Below are positions 47,779-60,900 of a stretch of 64,000 nt of DNA, one piece after another. A model generated the notes under the pieces. That model saw nothing but the letters and a program-made list of their open reading frames with translations. It made no database searches and was not told the origin of the DNA. The DNA comes from Aquatica leii (Eukaryota; Arthropoda; Insecta; Coleoptera; Lampyridae). The stretch lies in assembly GCA_035610365.1 (NCBI GenBank), contig CM069433.1, positions 53,806,487 to 53,870,486 on the forward strand, in the 5' to 3' direction. Made by a program: the position numbers and the translations under genes. How positions within the stretch are numbered: the first letter of the stretch is position 1; every line of letters starts with the position of its first letter.

Positions 47779-47910
47779 ATGTCACGCTTTGATTCGACTT
47801 ATTTGTCGACCATCGATGAATATATAAACGATAACGTGCCAAAAAATACAAAGAAGTCTCAAAAATATATCTGGAAGCAATTTACAGAGTTTTTTGCTTT
47901 TTTCGAGTAA
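47779..47910 (+). pseudogene. Possible Crypton/ZMYM-like N-terminal fragment
   Basis: The 43-codon frame contains STIDEYINDNVPKNTKKSQK and then YIWKQFTEFF. It resembles the N-terminal segment (xIxxxVPKNTKKSxxYxxxxF) of Crypton-type tyrosine recombinases and the vertebrate ZMYM2/QRICH1 proteins derived from them. A TAA follows immediately and no recombinase core is visible. Confidence 0.4.
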
Positions 47911-47943
47911 TAATCATTTAAAAATCACTTTATTGACAGTACT

Positions 47944-48001
47944 CAAAATGTGTTGCCAAAACGTAATCACGCTCAGGTGATTACTAGGCAACACATTTTT
48001 C
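47944..48001. repeat. Imperfect hairpin
   Basis: AAAATGTGTTGCC...GTAATCAC, a 6-base GCTCAG loop, then GTGATTAC...GGCAACACATTTT. The stem is nearly complete, about 24 bp per arm. Confidence 0.75.
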
Positions 48002-48299
48002 GTTTTTATCAATAAGGTGTCTCATTATCGATAATTTTACAAACACTTATGACATTACATATGAAAACACTTGAGACACGCACACCTAAAATTGTAATCG
48101 ATGTAGATAATATTAATAACTTTTTTAAAATTACCTACGGCTTTTGCAGTAAACTCGATAATTTGAGTCTTAGCTCTATCGGGGTGGGGTGTTCCTCGGT
48201 ACTAGTTTTAAAGATATTTACAATGCGTTCTTTGTCATCATTCGAAAATTGCCGGGCTGTTCGTTTCGTTAAATAAATGAATAACCTAAAAGAGAAACT

Positions 48300-51120
48300 G
48301 TAACTTTAACATTAATCTTTAATGAATTATTTTAGTACGCACCTGAATATACACAAATGTTTTTCAAAGTATTGGAAAATAGTATTTCGTCAAATGAATG
48401 GAAATAACAAGAACTTAAAATTGCGAATAAATTAACCTAAATGTTGAACGTTAAACTGAGGTGAATCTGAAGTATCTCATTAAATACTGGTGTTTGTTGT
48501 AATACTGACTTGAAAATTTTAACCAGTTAAAACAACTTATTCAAATTTAGCGCGGATTTGATTGGAGGGACTTAACTCTATCTTTTCACCGTACAGAGAA
48601 TAGCTGCAATATTATTTTAATTCTATTTTAAGTTTTATCAAGCCTTTCCTTAACATTTTTTTAATAAAAAGAATTAAATTAGTGAATACTACCAACGTAA
48701 ACGTATAATGTAATAATTTAGTAAACGTATAATTTAAATGTTATTTATTGTAAAAGGTTAATGTTGTATTTTGATAGTACAATGCATCTACATTCAACTA
48801 CGCTACGTGTTTTTTTCTAATGCAAGCTTTTAAATTATTTAATTTAGCATATTGTTTTATTTATTATTATAGTTTATTGTTAAAACTAAGAAATATTTTA
48901 TAAATCATACTTTTTTGTCAATTTTAAGCACATATACGTATATTAAGCTTGCAACTAAGTTAACAACTCATGTGTTACTTTTTTATGTAAATAGAATGAA
49001 TTCCCAAAATTATTGTTTATTAAGCTCATTTACATAAAAAAAATTTTATTCTATAAATATTTGTATTTTATTAAAAAGTACTGATTATTACAGTTCTCAT
49101 TGTTTTGGTAAAAAAAACTAAGAATTTGTAAAAATATTTAAGTACAACAATAGCAATAAATATTAAACAACCGTTTACTGGAACAATTACTGTTCAATAT
49201 ATTTTGTGTAAACTTTGTTGTAATACGACAAAACGTTACCAATAAATAGGTGTTTTTTGAAAATTAATTAAGTTATATATAAAATAATTCGGGAAAAAAT
49301 GTAATACAAAAACAACAATAGGTTTTTTTTACAAAAAATCTAACTTTTTTATAAAGATGGGATTATTCCAGTGAGATGACTCATAATTTATACAACATTT
49401 CTTTGACAAGAATACAAAATAATATAACCGTTTTACATAAAGCCTTTTAAATAAATAAACAAATAATTTAACAATTTGCTCATACCACATTGTTATTTAT
49501 TACGTTAATTAGATTTGAGTTTCAAGTTTATTTCAACAAAAATTGCTGAAGCTTTAGGAATCACTGACGGATTTGTTAGCGTATTCTGTAAACATCAAAG
49601 TCAATACAAGTTTTAATACATATCAGTGCAATATTATTTTTGTATTTATAGATAACAGATTGACGTTTACGTATATAAGACATCATATTACATTTATCAA
49701 CGTTTAAATAAAGAATTATTATTATTTGTTCGAAACTTTTGAATGTCATTTAGTTGTAATCGTAATCTTTCACAACTGCTCAACACACAAATAATATACA
49801 ACATTTAAAAACCATAAATAAACAATAAGGTTTCATGTTTGTATGTATCTTAGAATAGAACTAATGCATTTTAATGATAACGTTAATTAGAATTTTTAAA
49901 AATGCAGTGTAGCATTTAGTAACATGTGAGAAAAAACATTCAATTTGTCTTACACTGTTAAAATAAAATATTGTAAATTTAAAATTATGTAATAAAATAA
50001 TATATTTTTTCCTCGATGTCTTTAACTCAAATAAAAATTTAACTAAATTGGTAAAATGCACAGCAAACTAAAAAAATTTATAAAACATAATTAATAATAA
50101 TTGTGAGATAATATTGACAATAGTTTGAGAATTTTTAAAAACACGTCGAATTAAGATACATTTTTGTTAAAATTAACACAGCAAAAATGTGAAAATATCA
50201 CATAATGGATTAGATTACAATAATAAATATATCTATGTATTAAATAATCAGTTTTAAAAACATTCTACAATTTTTGACACAAGTCATAAATTAGTAAAAT
50301 AACTACAAAATGAGGTAAGAAAAAACGGAACTGCCTTGCTACACTTCATGCCATTTTTCTTTGTCATATAAATAGGTGTTTTTAAGACATTAAACAAATT
50401 ACAACTTTTAAAATTCAATAAGTTTCAACATTATCATTCAAACAAATTGTTACGTATATACAAACGTTGATTTTAAAATAATACGAAACATTAAATCCGT
50501 TTGCCAAATTTTAAAAATATATCATTATAGATAAAGCAAGCATTATTTTAATACAAAAAGAAATTTTACAAATTACAAGAAGCGCGAACATCTAAAAAGA
50601 CTTGACAATATACTTTACATCTAAATGTTGACGATAATGATTACTGTTGTAATACAGCCTTCTCTCAAAATATCTTTTGTAAATACATCACTCATTAAAA
50701 TGTTTTTACTTGTCGTTAATCAGTAAAATCATAAATTTTGTAGGTTTTTCCTACATTGCTTAAATCATTTTGGCAAGAAATTATATTTCTTATAAACCAT
50801 TTTACGTATAGTTCAATGGCACAATCCCAACAAACTTATATATGATTCATGTATATTACGTCTCTTTAGATATATTTAAATTTTGTATTTTTTCTTTCCT
50901 TTGTTAAACATAAAAATTAAGCATTTATGTAAATACTACAATTGTTTTGTTATGCAAACTATTTTTTAACGTAAAATGAATGGCATTAATAAATTTTTGA
51001 AACTTAAGAAGTTACTAAATGAGAAATCTTATTTGTAACCTCTAAATTACGTTTAAGTAATTAATTAAAAAGAGTAACACATTAACAACAATACTTGTTT
51101 ATTTAAAATGAAAATAGGGA
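48300..51120. other. Intergenic, nothing recognised
   Basis: AT-rich sequence lacking features I can support. Confidence 0.55.
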
Positions 51121-51129
51121 ATAACAATT

Positions 51130-51345
51130 ATTTATTTAACCGAGGTTGAATATGTAATCCTTCAGCTTTCATACATGTCTTAACTCTTCTTTTTAAACTT
51201 TGGAAAACGTTACGAAGCTCATTAAGCTAAAAAGTTAAAAGTTTTTGTTTGTTATTGCAATTTTTTTATATACTAATATTATACTCACACATTGTTTATA
51301 GGTCGTTTCTTAGTTAATAGTATTAAGGATTGAAACATGTGTTAG
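51130..51345 (-). CDS. Possible two-exon C-terminal coding fragment
   Basis: On the minus strand a short piece (FQSLILLTKKRPINN, ending at about 51297) could splice across GTGTGAGT...TTTTTAG to LNELRNVFQSLKRRVKTCMK and then AEGLHIQPRLNK and a stop (about 51230-51130). The motif LRxxFxxxxRRxxxC resembles the end of insect transposon-encoded proteins. No upstream domain was found. Confidence 0.25.
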
Positions 51346-51645
51346 ATAAATGTTTATCAATATAATTTAAAACGGTTCAGAACTCATTGAATATAATTAC
51401 GCAGCAAACGTGTTAAGAATTGAACCAGTCAAGGAACAGAATCACTTAATTTGCAGTAACATGTTCAAATTAACCTAACGATCAGTCTTTATTTACATTG
51501 ATCAGTTTTTTGAATTGCATGACAACTCAGAAAAAAAACAATTATCTTTTGTCATTTATCTATAGTTACAAGATATCTTTCGAACATGCTTGATACATGT
51601 ACGTTATTATTTTTGCTTATGTTAATGCAGTTTAATCCGTGTGGG

Positions 51646-51695
51646 ACGTTTCGCCGCTGGCCGTTTCGTCGCGAGCCGTTTCGCCGCCAACATTA
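51646..51695 (+). repeat. Short tandem GC-rich motif (CGTTTCGCCGC)
   Basis: Three imperfect copies, about 17 bp apart, of GNCCGTTTCGCCGC stand out sharply in this AT-rich DNA. They lie 330 bp before the MULE relic and may be subterminal repeats of such an element. Confidence 0.6.
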
Positions 51696-52024
51696 TTTTA
51701 CTCCATTCAATGGAACACTAGCACAAACCATCTTAAATTTTTTAAATATATTCTATAAAAACTCACGAATCTACCAGTTTTTAAACCTCGTTTTCGATTA
51801 TTTCTAATGAGATAATTGTCATTAGGACACTCATTAAGCATCCTTTATTACCGATTGGTATCTACAAATTCCTACCAAGCACTTTTCGCTCATTAGGCTA
51901 CATTAGCAATACGAAAGCAAGCATAATAAATAATTGAAAGTAACAACTATTTGTCTATTTAAAACTAGAAATCTGTAAATTTATATTTAGTTTCATCTTG
52001 TACTTGCTAGGAAACACTCTTAAA

Positions 52025-53140
52025 ATGCCATTCCAAATTTTAAGTAAACGCTGCTCTCAAAAGTGTTCGTGTGGCGGCTTTGTGTATGTGTCTGACAAAA
52101 CCAGTGCAAAATATGATAACTTAAAATATTGGCGGTGTAAAGAACCGGTGCAAGGCTCGGATCCGCACACTCAATGGAGAAATGACTAATAGAGTAAATG
52201 TATACACTCATGATACATCGGCCGTTAATGTTGAAGTGAAGACAGTTCTAACGCGTCTGAAGCGACGAGCAGAAGAAACTGTTGAACCGACCAATAAAGT
52301 AATTAATCAATGCATTATGAATTTGACCAGCAGATCCCGCAAATCTGTTAGAACCAAAGTTATACCAGCAATACGTGCCAGAAGCTGGAGTTGCCATAAA
52401 CTTTTTGGCGTGTGATTCAGAACTTAGACCAGACCAAATTTTAATTTGGGAGAAAATTGGCTGCAATATTAGTTCACTTCACTTTAAACACCAGGTACGA
52501 TGGCGGCACATTCAAAACATCGCCCAAAATATACAGCCAAGTATGCAAGCCAAATGAAAAAGTTCAATGAAATGCATCCAATAGCATATGCTTTGCTTCC
52601 CAATAACCAGAGGGCCACCTATAGCCGAATGTTTGATATGATTAAGAAAAAGTTGCCAAATGTATTACCGTCAAATATAAACTGTGATTGTCAGCAACGT
52701 AGCATATCGGCCATTCGAGAATATTTTCCCGATACACTTGTAAAGGAATGTTTTTTTCATTTGTCTCAAAATCTTAGAAAGCAGTTACTTCACTTGGATC
52801 TCATGCAAGAATATAATAATAATCCTACGTGTATTCCAACGCAAAAACTGTAATTTCTTTGGCTTTTGTCCCGATACAAAATTTGGAAGAAGCTATCGTT
52901 GCTTTGGCGTAACACCTTGTTGAGAAACTTTTTCTTTTGTTGTTCTGGTTCTAACACATAGAATGTGCACGAACGTACCCTAAACGCTGAACATCGCACA
53001 AACAATCATGATAAAGCGGCACATCGTCGTTCACAAGCTGAATTAGGTGTGGAGCATCAGTCTATTTAGAAACTTATTGAAGGATTGAGAAAAATTTAGA
53101 AGGGTCGTGATGTACATACAGAGCAACTTATGGCCGGTCA
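52025..53140 (+). pseudogene. MULE transposase relic with FLYWCH finger
   Basis: In four or more frames: an N-terminal FLYWCH-type finger (GGFVYVSDKTSAKYDNLKYW then RC), a LKRRAEETVEPTNKVINQ linker, YDGGTFKTSPKIYSQV (first catalytic Asp region of MudrA-like transposases) and PIAYALLPNNQRATYSRMF. These are followed by LPSNINCDCQQRSISAIREY with FPDTLVKECFFHLSQN (the D and CxxH segments) and a C-terminal AHRRSQAELGVEH...GLRK. The order is complete for FLYWCH-MULEs found in insects. Frameshifts and stops abolish function, and the stretch between TFKTSPKIY and YALLPN is shortened. Confidence 0.85.
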
Positions 53141-53155
53141 AGTTGTTTGCCTGCT

Positions 53156-55680
53156 TAGGTCTATTCTGCTTACGTAGCCATACCATGATAGTTGATAGTA
53201 TCTGTTCTTGCTTTAGTTCTTTGTAGATTGTTATGTTTGTTATGCCAAGTATTTTCCATAGCTGTTAGTTTTCTTCTGTGCTCCGGTAGTGTGGATAAGG
53301 TTTCTATTAAATTGAAGTAGTGTTGGTACTACTACTGTATTATATATTTGTAGTTTTGTTCTTATTGGTATTTTTTTATGTTTGTTATATTCAGTAGTAG
53401 ATGTTTGTTGTTTTTCTGATTCTGTTTGCTATTTCCGAACATATCTCACCGTCGTTGCTTACTATCGATCTTAAATATTAATATGTCGTTACTTCTTCCA
53501 GTTTTTAGCCTTTGCGGTACAAAGCTCTTTCATTGTCTCCTTTCTTGGTTTTGATATGCATAAGTTTTGTTTCGTTATAATTTATTTTCATTCCCATCGT
53601 TTCTATTTCAATTGTCCATGCCTCTATTAATGTTTGCATTTTTGTTGGTCTGTCGGAAATCAGCACTATGTCGTCTGCGTTGAGTAGTGCTTCTATTTTT
53701 AGTAGTTTTAAGTTTGTGTATCTTATAAATGTTATTAGAATTTTTCCTATGCAGGTTTTTAATATCTTATCTATGTAAATAATAGGGAGCTTAGTGATTC
53801 GCTTTGCTTTAATCCCTAGTGCATTTTAATTGGTTTTGATCTTGTTCCTTCTATTTAAGCTATTCCTAAGCTTTTTAAACAATTACTTTGTTTTGTTGTT
53901 GTTCCTAGTTGTTTTAAACACTTTCGTATTTGTCCTCTTTTTATTGTGTCAAAAGGTGTTTTGAAATCTACGAATGTCAAAAACAATTCTCTTCTGGTGT
54001 TTGCTTTATCTTCTATAAGTTTTCTTATCACACTAATGTGATCTGTTGTCTGCTTTGTGGTTAGGAACCCTTCTTGTTCATCCTCTATATAATTGTCTAT
54101 TTCCTTACTCAGTGTTTTTCCAGTATTTTACTGTGAACCTTTAGGGGCAGGGATGTTAATCATATTCCTCTGTAATTACCGTTGTTTCATGCGTTTCTCA
54201 TGTCTTATTTAGGTACATTTCTTGTTTCCGTTCTTCGTATTTTACTCCCAATTTTTTTTGTGTTTTTCTTATATTTTGTTTTTTAGTAGTTTTCTATTTT
54301 TAAAATGGTATGTTTTTCTCCTTCCATTTTTAGGTGTGCCATATTATTTTTTCTTATTACTAACTTATGTTGTGTATTCTTTGATAGTTTCTACGTTTTC
54401 TATCTGCTTACCAATTTGTTTTGTATATATTACATACCATATTTGGCTCCTTGCGTTTCTTTCAGGTGCTTCCAAAGTGTACTGTCGCTCGTGTTCATAA
54501 AATGTGTTTCTTATTTTTAAATTGTTTTCGAAGCTAAACTAAAGCAATCTTTTCCCATTTGTATTTATTTCTTTTTCTCCATAAGATCCTATGCTTCTTA
54601 ATCCTGTTTCTTTGTCTTTTCTAACTCTAACATTATAATCGTCTATTAATAGTATGTTTTCGATTATTTCTTTATACTTGTCTAGAGTTTCCTGTAACTC
54701 GTCGTAGTAACTTTCCATTATCTTTTCTTCTGTACTTTGTATTGGAGCATATGTTTGTATTATACTTAGTTTTGTTTCCAAACCTATTATCATTGTTATT
54801 GTTCTTGAGCTCACTAGGTTCCATCTTGTTGTCCTTTGGTTTATTTCTTTTGATACTATTATGTCGGTATTTTCTGAATACTATAATATGTACCCATCTT
54901 TTAATTGTTTGCATCCTTGGCTTTGTTTTTTGGTTTCGTTTATTCCTATTATATCTATTTGTCTTTCTTTAAGTTTGTTTACTAGGTTTTCCCCTTTTTC
55001 ATTTGTAGTTGTTATGTTTCATGTTGCCACTGTTATTTGGGTTGTCTTAGAGTTTCTTTAGTTTTTTGCCCCAACTGTCACTGTTTTTAAATTAGTTTTT
55101 ATTTGTTTTTTGTATAATCTTGTCTAGATTCATTGCCGTTGTCATCATCTTTTTTTTCCTTATCTTATTCAGTTTTTTGGATTGTGATGTATTGGGTCTT
55201 GTTTTTTTTTGAGTTGTAGGTTTGTTGTTGAAGAAGATTGTTTGGGTCTAAATTTTCACCTTCTGCAATTTTTCTACTTTTTTGTTTCTTCCTCATTTCT
55301 TTCCTGTTGTTGCTTAACTTATATTCCCTTCTTGCACTGTCTTCCTTCTCTTCTTTTATTTGTTCCTTGTGGTGATCGTTGGCTTAAAGTTTTCTCTTTA
55401 ATTTGTTTTTTATCATTTTTCTTGTTATCGCTTTCACTTACGTCTTCTTCTATCTGTAGATCTTGAAGAGTATATTTTACGTCGTTTATTTTTATTTTAT
55501 TTTCCACTATGTATGCTAGTTGTTTTTTTTCTTTATATCTTTTATTTGTTTTACAAGTGCTTTTTTGTGTGTTCGTTTTTTTTTCTGTTAATGTTTTAGC
55601 AAACCAATTGCATCTCTAAGCTTTCTAACGAACTATTTTTCTTTGATTTTCTGTATTCACTCTTGGTAAAATTTCCATGG
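53156..55680 (-). pseudogene. LINE (non-LTR retrotransposon) relic, copy A
   Basis: From 55680 down: an N-terminal piece (IKINDVKYTLQDLQIEED), an apurinic-type endonuclease (ITVAT, ENLVNKLKERQIDIIGINET, IQTYAPIQSTEEK, LIDDYNVRV) and RT segments (TTKQTTDHISVIRKLIEDK, LFLTFVDFKTPFDTIKR, LNADDIVLISDRPTKMQ at about 53680). The C-terminus matches the family's ...VSNDGEICSEIANRI and WYGYVSRI at about 53160. The catalytic box is NADD instead of YADD. It is the insect endonuclease-reverse transcriptase type. Frameshifts and stops throughout. Confidence 0.85.
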
Positions 55681-55699
55681 CTTTCTATATAGTTGATTT

Positions 55700-56945
55700 T
55701 TTATTTGTTTTGACTGATTTTTTACATTTCCATACTCCCTTTCTGCTAATTTTCCATTTATACCTCTTATGTATTTCTTGGTTGTTTATTTATTCTGTAT
55801 TATCTCCCGTTCTTCTTTTTTTTTATTTTCTAATTATACTTTACCTGTACTAAAAAATAGTCCGTATTGCAATCTGCTCTTCTACAGCTATACACATCTT
55901 GTATGTCTGACCCTTGTCTTGCTCTTAATGGCCAATCTGATTCCTTGGTATTCCATCCGGTGACATCCAATTTTCTATATATTATATATTTTCTATATCT
56001 ATTTGATGTACATGAATCTTGTACTGCTTACAACTAAATTATTACTACTAGCCAGGTTTATTAAACGTTTTCTGTTATTATTGTTTTTTTTGTTCAAGCT
56101 ATGTTTTTCTATAATTGTTTCATACTGTTTTTCCTTTTCCACTTTTGTATTAAAATTTTTTAATATTATTTTCACATCGTGTCTTGGGGTTTCATCTAGT
56201 ATTCCGTGTACCTGTGCATAAAATAACTTTTTTTCCTCGTTCCTTTTATCTTCCGTCGGAGCATGTATGCTGCAAATGGTAATATTAAAGATTTTTTTTT
56301 ATTTACCGAATTAAATGTTAATATTGTACGTTTATATTTGTTGTTTTTTACAAATCCTGTACCAAATTCACCTCCTTGCCGTACTATACACTATTGTGTA
56401 ATTCCGTAATTGTATTATTCAACCCTTTTATCTCATTTCTTGTTTTGCTACAATATCTAATTTACACTTTGTTATTTCGTTCATTAAGTTCGTAATTTCC
56501 CCAACCTTATTTAAATTTTTGACATTCCATGTTCTTAACCAAAAATTTGGTTTCTTTTTTTTTATGTACCTTTTTTCTTTGTCCATCTTCTTTGCAGTCT
56601 GTCATCAATTTTTCCGTGCGGTTTTTATTTTTACTTAGTTTTTTGGAAACTTTGATGTGTCTGTTTTACTCACCTTAACATTTAATTTTAATAGTTGTTT
56701 TACTTCATTTGTCTCTAATTCCTTTAACGTATACTCATTTCCGTTTATTAAAAGTTTGATATATCTCAATTGTGTCTTTTTTCCGTCTTCTCTTACTTGC
56801 TTCATATATTGACTCAACTTTTTGCGTTGTTTCCTCACTATTTTAGGGTAGTCTTCTGCAATACATATTTCTGTACGTTTAAATTTGTTTGTAGCTCTCA
56901 ATACCTCTATTTTTTCTACTACTACTTTCATCCACAACATACTTT
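55700..56945 (-). pseudogene. LINE relic, copy B (5' part)
   Basis: The 101-codon frame at 56940-56635 contains YPKIVRKQRKKLSQYMKQVR and LINGNEYTLKELE, the N-terminal region of the same LINE family (compare INDVKYTLQDL in copy A). Further on, broken frames give IHAPTEDKRNEE, a LVVSSTRFMY segment and DWPLRARQGSDIQDV with RRADCNTDYFLV, the end of the endonuclease domain. The RT is missing: copy B stops where copy A begins, in the same orientation. Confidence 0.78.
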
Positions 56946-57059
56946 GTTGCTGAAATGTTCAATTTTTTTTAACTGCTGTAATATTATTTTAAAAACCCTA
57001 CTGTTTCAAATAAAGTATATTAGAAACACAATACACTTTTGCTTAATTAACTAACCTAA

Positions 57060-57545
57060 ACCCAATTTCTTTCAATAATTTTTGTAAAGTAGTTACTTTA
57101 AAATTTGGCAAATTATCTTCGTTAACGCAAGTCAAAACTTTTTGTACTGTTAGTGGTTCATTACATATAAAAGAACAACTGCACAAGACGTCTTAGAGCG
57201 TTTTTAATTCTATCTAATATTAGCCTAGATCTACGTCATACTTTCGGAGAATGCAGTACGTAATCTTTGTTATATTCATTTAGCACCTTGTATACAATAG
57301 ATACAAAAAACACTTATGTACATAAGTAGAATTAATATAACTCATCACGTGTAAGTACGTGTATAAAAAACGTTAATAAAATAAGCGGTTACGTTACCTG
57401 CTGCTGTAGCTGTAAATTTATGACCTGTTTTCAAAGTGCTTGGTTGACTTTGTTTGCAAGCTTTATAGATATATAGAATACTTTCTTTATCAGATACTGA
57501 TAAATGTTTTGATTTACGTTTTTTTATTAACAAAAGTTCTATAAT
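57060..57545 (-). pseudogene. IS630-like transposase N-terminal relic 3
   Basis: Minus strand: KRKSKHLSVSDKESILYIYK (57533-57400 region), a possible intron, then VQKVLTCVNEDNLPNFKVTT and LQKLLKEIGF (about 57150-57062). This is the N-terminal HTH and the LPNF...TLxxLLKExGF segment of insect IS630-like transposases, the same family as at 13.6 and 46.6 kb. It ends at the LINE 5' end, suggesting the LINE inserted there or that a deletion removed the rest. Confidence 0.6.
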
Positions 57546-57873
57546 AATCTATTAGATAATTTATAAAAATGTTTTTTTTAAACAAATTGTTTCTTACCTT
57601 AATATCAATAACAGCAGATGGTTTTTAAAAATATTATTTTAAAATAATAAATTGTGCACACATAAAAAATATTGATAAAAGTTAACGAAACGCTGAAATA
57701 CAAAGATTATTAGTACACAATAGCATTGAATAATAAATGTTTATTACTCAATGACAATAGTTAATAATGTAATTATGTCGCGTACTTTGAATTAACCAAT
57801 TACAAAAATAATTATGGAAGAGACTTATTTCCATCGGTTGAGCGTGTTAAGTATACAATTTTTTTGCATATAC

Positions 57874-57934
57874 GTAACTACACTAATTAACGAATATTGA
57901 CGTTTGCGATGTTGGCAATACAAAAAAATATAAA
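57874..57934 (+). repeat. Dispersed repeat, copy 2
   Basis: Partner of 2878-2940: ACGTAACTACACTAA...GCGATGTTGGCAATACAAAAA. Confidence 0.6.
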
Positions 57935-57939
57935 CAAAA

Positions 57940-60900
57940 CCATCTTTGTTCTTATTTAACGTTTATTTAAAACAAACCTTAAAACTACTATATGCTCATT
58001 AAACGTCAATTTAAATTGTTGCAAGTTGTGTGTTTGTGACAAATAAAAAGTAGGTTTTAAATAAATTTGGCAACATCTGTAACTTTATTTAGATTAATAC
58101 AGTGCTATTTTTAAAAATGTCTCTTTCTAATAAAGAACATCAATTAATCTCAATTTAATTTTACTGTAAAAGATTGTTACATTTTTTTTTGGATATTCGT
58201 CAAAAACCTTAAACTTTAAAAATTGAAAATGTTTTCTTATTTAAAAGATAATAACATTACATTATTTAAAAATTGTGCTATATTTAAACCACAAACAATT
58301 ATAAAAATTAATAAAAGTCTGAATGTTACATAACATATTTTTTTAATTAGTCTAAAATTATATTCAAATTATGTGAAAATAGCAATAGAATTAAAATGTG
58401 GAATTTGCGTAGAAACTAATAGAACGTTAACAAAAATATACAAATATTTTTTTAGTCTACTGCCACATAAAATTATTTTTGCTGAAACTTTTACAGTTAA
58501 TGAAACAAAAGTTTTTTAGTAACAAGAAAAAAATGTATTATTTAATCAATTAATGATAATTATCTATATTTTTAAAGATTTGAATTAATATTGTAATGAA
58601 AATTTATTTTTATATTTTAACGTATGCTAACTAAAAAATGTGTTGAGTGTATCAGTTAATTGGCTTGATGCCCGTAAAGAAATACACTAGCTTTTAATGT
58701 ATTTATTCTTAGCAAATATATTATTACTTTGAACCACAAGCAACAGCCCATATAATTTCTAATAAAAAACTGAGATCTATTACAGGAGATTTACAAATCA
58801 CATCAAACCGTTTTTCTTGTTTCGTTTTGACTGCAAATATGTAAAGAGATAAAATTAACACTTTTTTGAAACGGCATGTAAACATAATGTTATTAAAGTT
58901 TTAACCTAATTATAGAAAATATTACTGTCGAAGGACGAAGTAACAGCACAGGAAGGTTTTAACAATGATAATTGATTGTGGTATTTTAAAATACATTTTT
59001 ATAGAACTTATTTAAACATTTTGTTGAAATTGACCTTTCTTATGCCCTTCAGACAGCACCCACTCAAATATTTTCTAGACCATTTACTTATTCTATAGTT
59101 ATATAACATAATTCTGTATTGTAGAAGAATTGATTGCTTGTTTATCAATGTGTTACCAGTTTATTTTAATAAGTTTTCTAATAAAAAACACAATTTTTTT
59201 AATTGAATAATCTATATTATTATTTACTTCTACATTAATCGAAATACACTAAATTTGTTTTTTTTTATTTACAATCACTTGACCTACCAATATTTACATA
59301 AAAATAAAAAAACTTAATTAAAGCATTTTTTGTTTCTTCTGCTTTGAAATAAAGTATTAATGTTTTTGAAATTTGTTTGTAAAGCTTGTTTTCTAGTATG
59401 CGTTATTTTTATAAACATAGTTAACTTAATAAACCTTGCAATATAAATATTAATATCTAAACATATTTTTTTAAATAATTATTACATCATTAGCTACTTT
59501 TTTTGTTAATTTAAACTTTGTAGTGGTTTGGGGTTCTAGTGTTTTGCCTAAAATTTATCTTTTAAATTATTGCTATAAATTGAAAAAAATAATTAATAAA
59601 AATTTAAAATAATTTTGTTATAACAGGTCTATCTGTTATAAGTGTTGCCAATGGCTATAACATAACTAATCACAATTTTTGTTGTTTATTTATTGATAAA
59701 AATTAGTATAATTAAGATTACTCTTTTTGGTAGCACTCTGGAGTAAAACCTTTATGAACTACAACACACGTGTTTTCATATTGTATCATTTTTTCTTCTA
59801 AGACCGTAAGATTACCTAAGCCTTTCACTTACAAAAAAAGTTCTATGTGAGGAAATTTCTCAACTAAAATTAGTTTACAATTTTCTTGAAGTTGAAGAAT
59901 TACGTAGGGCTAGAAATGTTTCTAAATAACATATTTTTGCTTTTTGCAATTGATTTTATAACGTTGTTATAGTTTTCTTTATTTTCCTTGAAAGTGTCTT
60001 CATGAGATGACGAGTAGTTGTTCTTAAAAAAGAATTTCATTTTCCATTTCTTAGTTTTAATTTATTAGCACAAATTAGATCTGGTAAACAATTGCTTGAT
60101 GCAAAATGTAGCTTACGTAATGCTACTATAGAAACATAAATATCAATTTATCATGACAAAAGTATCGATTTATAAAATATTCTTCTTAGTTTACAGCCAT
60201 AATTTCTTGATTATTTAAGAATCAATGGATATTACTTCTATTGCCCAACTAAATAACTTGTCAAAAATTAGAAGAATTTTAAAATTTGTATTAAGCAAAA
60301 CATTATCAATTACGCTGCTGTTAAAAAAAAATATAGTAAAGTTTTTTTCTTTGGTCAGTTATATGTAGTCACTTGCAACTGCAGACTGCTGCAGACACGC
60401 AAGATATTCTTATTCAACTTGTGCATTTTTTGAAACACTTTTTGTTTTGGTTGTGCTAAACAAAAAGTAATTAAAGCTAATTTTGATGGGTGCAATTAAA
60501 AAATATACTACATAAGACGCTAAGTTAATCCTCGAAAGTCATCTATTCAAAAAACTAAAAAGAAAAACCACAAGTAGCTTTGATATCGATTGCTTTACTT
60601 TTACTTCCTTTAAACGTCATGATAATCGTTTGTATCTTGATTTAAAAACGTTTAATTATACTTTATGTATATTTATTAACACTAAGTAGTTTTAACGTAA
60701 GTGTTATGCTCTAGTTATTATCTTCAAAACGTACAAATGTCTTTAAACCACGACTTTTGAAACTCTATAGTAATTACTGCTGATGGATTAGTGGTTTAGA
60801 GTGTTGTAAATTTGTCTGTTTTCTTATAAATAACATAAATTTTAGGTTTGATTGTGTCGTTATACCTACCATTATTTTGGGTGTAGACTTTTGTCAACAA

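Noticed and set aside
54222..56221. Many hydrophobic plus-strand frames at 54.2-56.2 kb that look like membrane proteins.
   Set aside because: They are antisense to the minus-strand LINE relics. T-rich antisense of A-rich LINE coding sequence gives Phe/Leu/Ser-rich peptides by chance.
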